Source: M55B111 sp964614065 (GTDB lineage Bacteria; Bipolaricaulota; Bipolaricaulia; M55B111). From it: DNA of 5,169 nucleotides. The stretch lies in contig CAZTJJ010000115.1 of NCBI GenBank assembly GCA_964614065.1, forward strand, positions 1 to 5,169, given 5' to 3'. This document shows positions 4,185 to 5,169 of this stretch, piece after piece. The position numbers and the translations under genes were made by a program. The notes beneath the pieces were generated by a model. It made no database searches. It worked only from the letters and a program-made list of their open reading frames with translations, and was not told where the DNA came from. The stretch's first letter is position 1. Every line of letters starts with the position of its first letter.

Positions 4185-5169
4185 TTATTCTCTTCCAAAC
4201 TCCACTTCATCGTTTTCAACCACTTCGAGTACCAGTTCGACTATTTCCGGGTCAAACTGGGTTCCCTTGTTTTCCTCCAATTCCTTTATAGCTTCCTCTT
4301 TGGGTAATGCATCCCTGTAGGGCCGATTCGATCGCATGGCATCCCAGGCATCGGCCACGGCTACTATTCTTGCTTCAACCGTTATATCTTCAGCTTCCAG
4401 TCCGTTAGGGTATCCCGAACCGTCGTATTTCTCCTGGTGCTGGCCGATTATCTTTGCCGCCGGTTTTAACCTATCGACCTGACGGACGATTCTTTCCCCT
4501 ATCTCCGGGTGTTTTTCCATCTCGGCCCATTCCTCTTCAGTTAGCTTACCTGGCTTACCGAGAATTGAATCGGGTACACCTATCTTGCCAATGTCATGTA
4601 AGGTTGAAGCATAACGAAGCTGCTCCAACCTTTCTTCCGATAGTTCTACCTTCTTGCCTACCCTCCCGGAAAGATCCTCTACTCTGTATATATGTTCACC
4701 GGTGTATTCGTCCTTTGCTTCTATAGCTCGGGTTAGGGCCTGCAGCGTTTCCAGAGTTATCTTCTCCAGTTTCCGCTCAGCCTCCTTTCTTTTCATTATA
4801 TCCAGCGTGAACCCGAGGTAACGATCCTCCGAGAGCCTCACGGCGTTTATTACCATCTGTCCTTTTGTCCCGTCTTTTTTTAAATATGGAGTCTCAGCCT
4901 TCATCTCTCCTTCCCTGAGAAGTGTCTCGAATTCCTCCTTGGCACTATCTACCGCTTCGGGAGGGGTAATATTCGTGATTCGCATGTCCAGTAGTTCCTC
5001 TTCGGTAAAACCGGTAAGCTCACAGGCGGCTTCGTTTACCTCAAGGTAGTTACCGTTCTCGTCTACGACAAATACTCCCAGAGGGGCGTTTTTCACGTAA
5101 CTTCTGAACCTTTGTTCGCTCTCTTGAAGCTCCTCCTCGGCTTTTTCGCGCTCGGTAATATCCCTGATA
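4185..5169 (-). CDS. PAS-HD-GYP c-di-GMP phosphodiesterase (5' end outside window)
   Basis: Predicted sensor enzyme that hydrolyses c-di-GMP. The frame has no stop up to the window edge, and 24 residues before the internal GTG at 5096 read IRDITEREKAEEELQESEQR and then FRSY, the end of one PAS/PAC unit plus a coiled-coil linker. The true start therefore lies outside, with at least two PAS domains. Numbering from the residue at 5096: PAS at about 1-100 (GVFVVDENGNYLEVNEAA), linker DIMKRKEAERKLEK at 99-112, HD-GYP at about 115-290. Catalytic and metal motifs: HD at 167-168 (TLHDIGKIGVPD), His196 (KHPEIG), DGSGYP at 225-230, and ADAWDA at 249-253. The family's HHE triplet reads His220-Gln221-Glu222 here. 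No membrane segment is seen in the visible part. It ends with TAA, 66 nt before the ATPase gene, and probably shares its transcript. Confidence 0.92.
   Translation of the reverse strand, partial: IRDITEREKAEEELQESEQRFRSYVKNAPLGVFVVDENGNYLEVNEAACELTGFTEEELLDMRITNITPPEAVDSAKEEFETLLREGEMKAETPYLKKDGTKGQMVINAVRLSEDRYLGFTLDIMKRKEAERKLEKITLETLQALTRAIEAKDEYTGEHIYRVEDLSGRVGKKVELSEERLEQLRYASTLHDIGKIGVPDSILGKPGKLTEEEWAEMEKHPEIGERIVRQVDRLKPAAKIIGQHQEKYDGSGYPNGLEAEDITVEARIVAVADAWDAMRSNRPYRDALPKEEAIKELEENKGTQFDPEIVELVLEVVENDEVEFGRE

Noticed and set aside
5094..5096. GTG at 5096 as the start of the HD-GYP gene
   Set aside because: The frame continues upstream with PAS/PAC-type linker sequence to the window edge, so this codon is an internal valine.

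Overview
This 5.2-kb window is bacterial, because it carries GGDEF and HD-GYP domains, strong Shine-Dalgarno sites and tightly packed genes. Every supported gene lies on the minus strand, so transcription runs from high to low coordinates. The proteins are rich in Glu and Asp, and the signalling genes are visibly more GC-rich than the left end. The phylum cannot be fixed from the sequence. An anaerobic or salt-adapted lineage would fit the acidic proteins, but that is a guess.

Right part (1418-5169): a signalling cluster in the order [PAS]-PAS-HD-GYP (5' end outside the window), KaiC-family tandem ATPase, single-domain receiver, degenerate receiver-GGDEF. The ATPase and receiver overlap by ATGA, and the receiver and GGDEF genes are 5 nt apart, so these three are almost certainly one operon. 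The HD-GYP gene lies 66 nt upstream of the ATPase with no clear promoter between, so it is probably the first known member. The cluster pairs a predicted c-di-GMP phosphodiesterase and a predicted diguanylate cyclase around a KaiC-like ATPase and two atypical receivers, with no KaiA or KaiB visible. The inference is a KaiC-like energy or signal switch that feeds c-di-GMP turnover.

Middle (about 1000-1417): an AT-rich region without a gene. It holds a 10-bp-stem hairpin just beyond the GGDEF gene, a long-range 11-bp perfect inverted repeat enclosing about 143 bp, and smaller palindromes. Its function is unknown.

Left part (67-1000): a TacAT-type toxin-antitoxin operon, with a DUF1778/ribbon-helix-helix antitoxin first and a GNAT acetyltransferase toxin 4 nt downstream. 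It has its own likely promoter (944-973), a near-perfect 25-bp palindromic operator just downstream of the predicted start of transcription, and AAGTT repeats at helical spacing upstream. Bases 1-66 beyond the toxin stop show no recognisable gene, only weak 5-bp inverted repeats.
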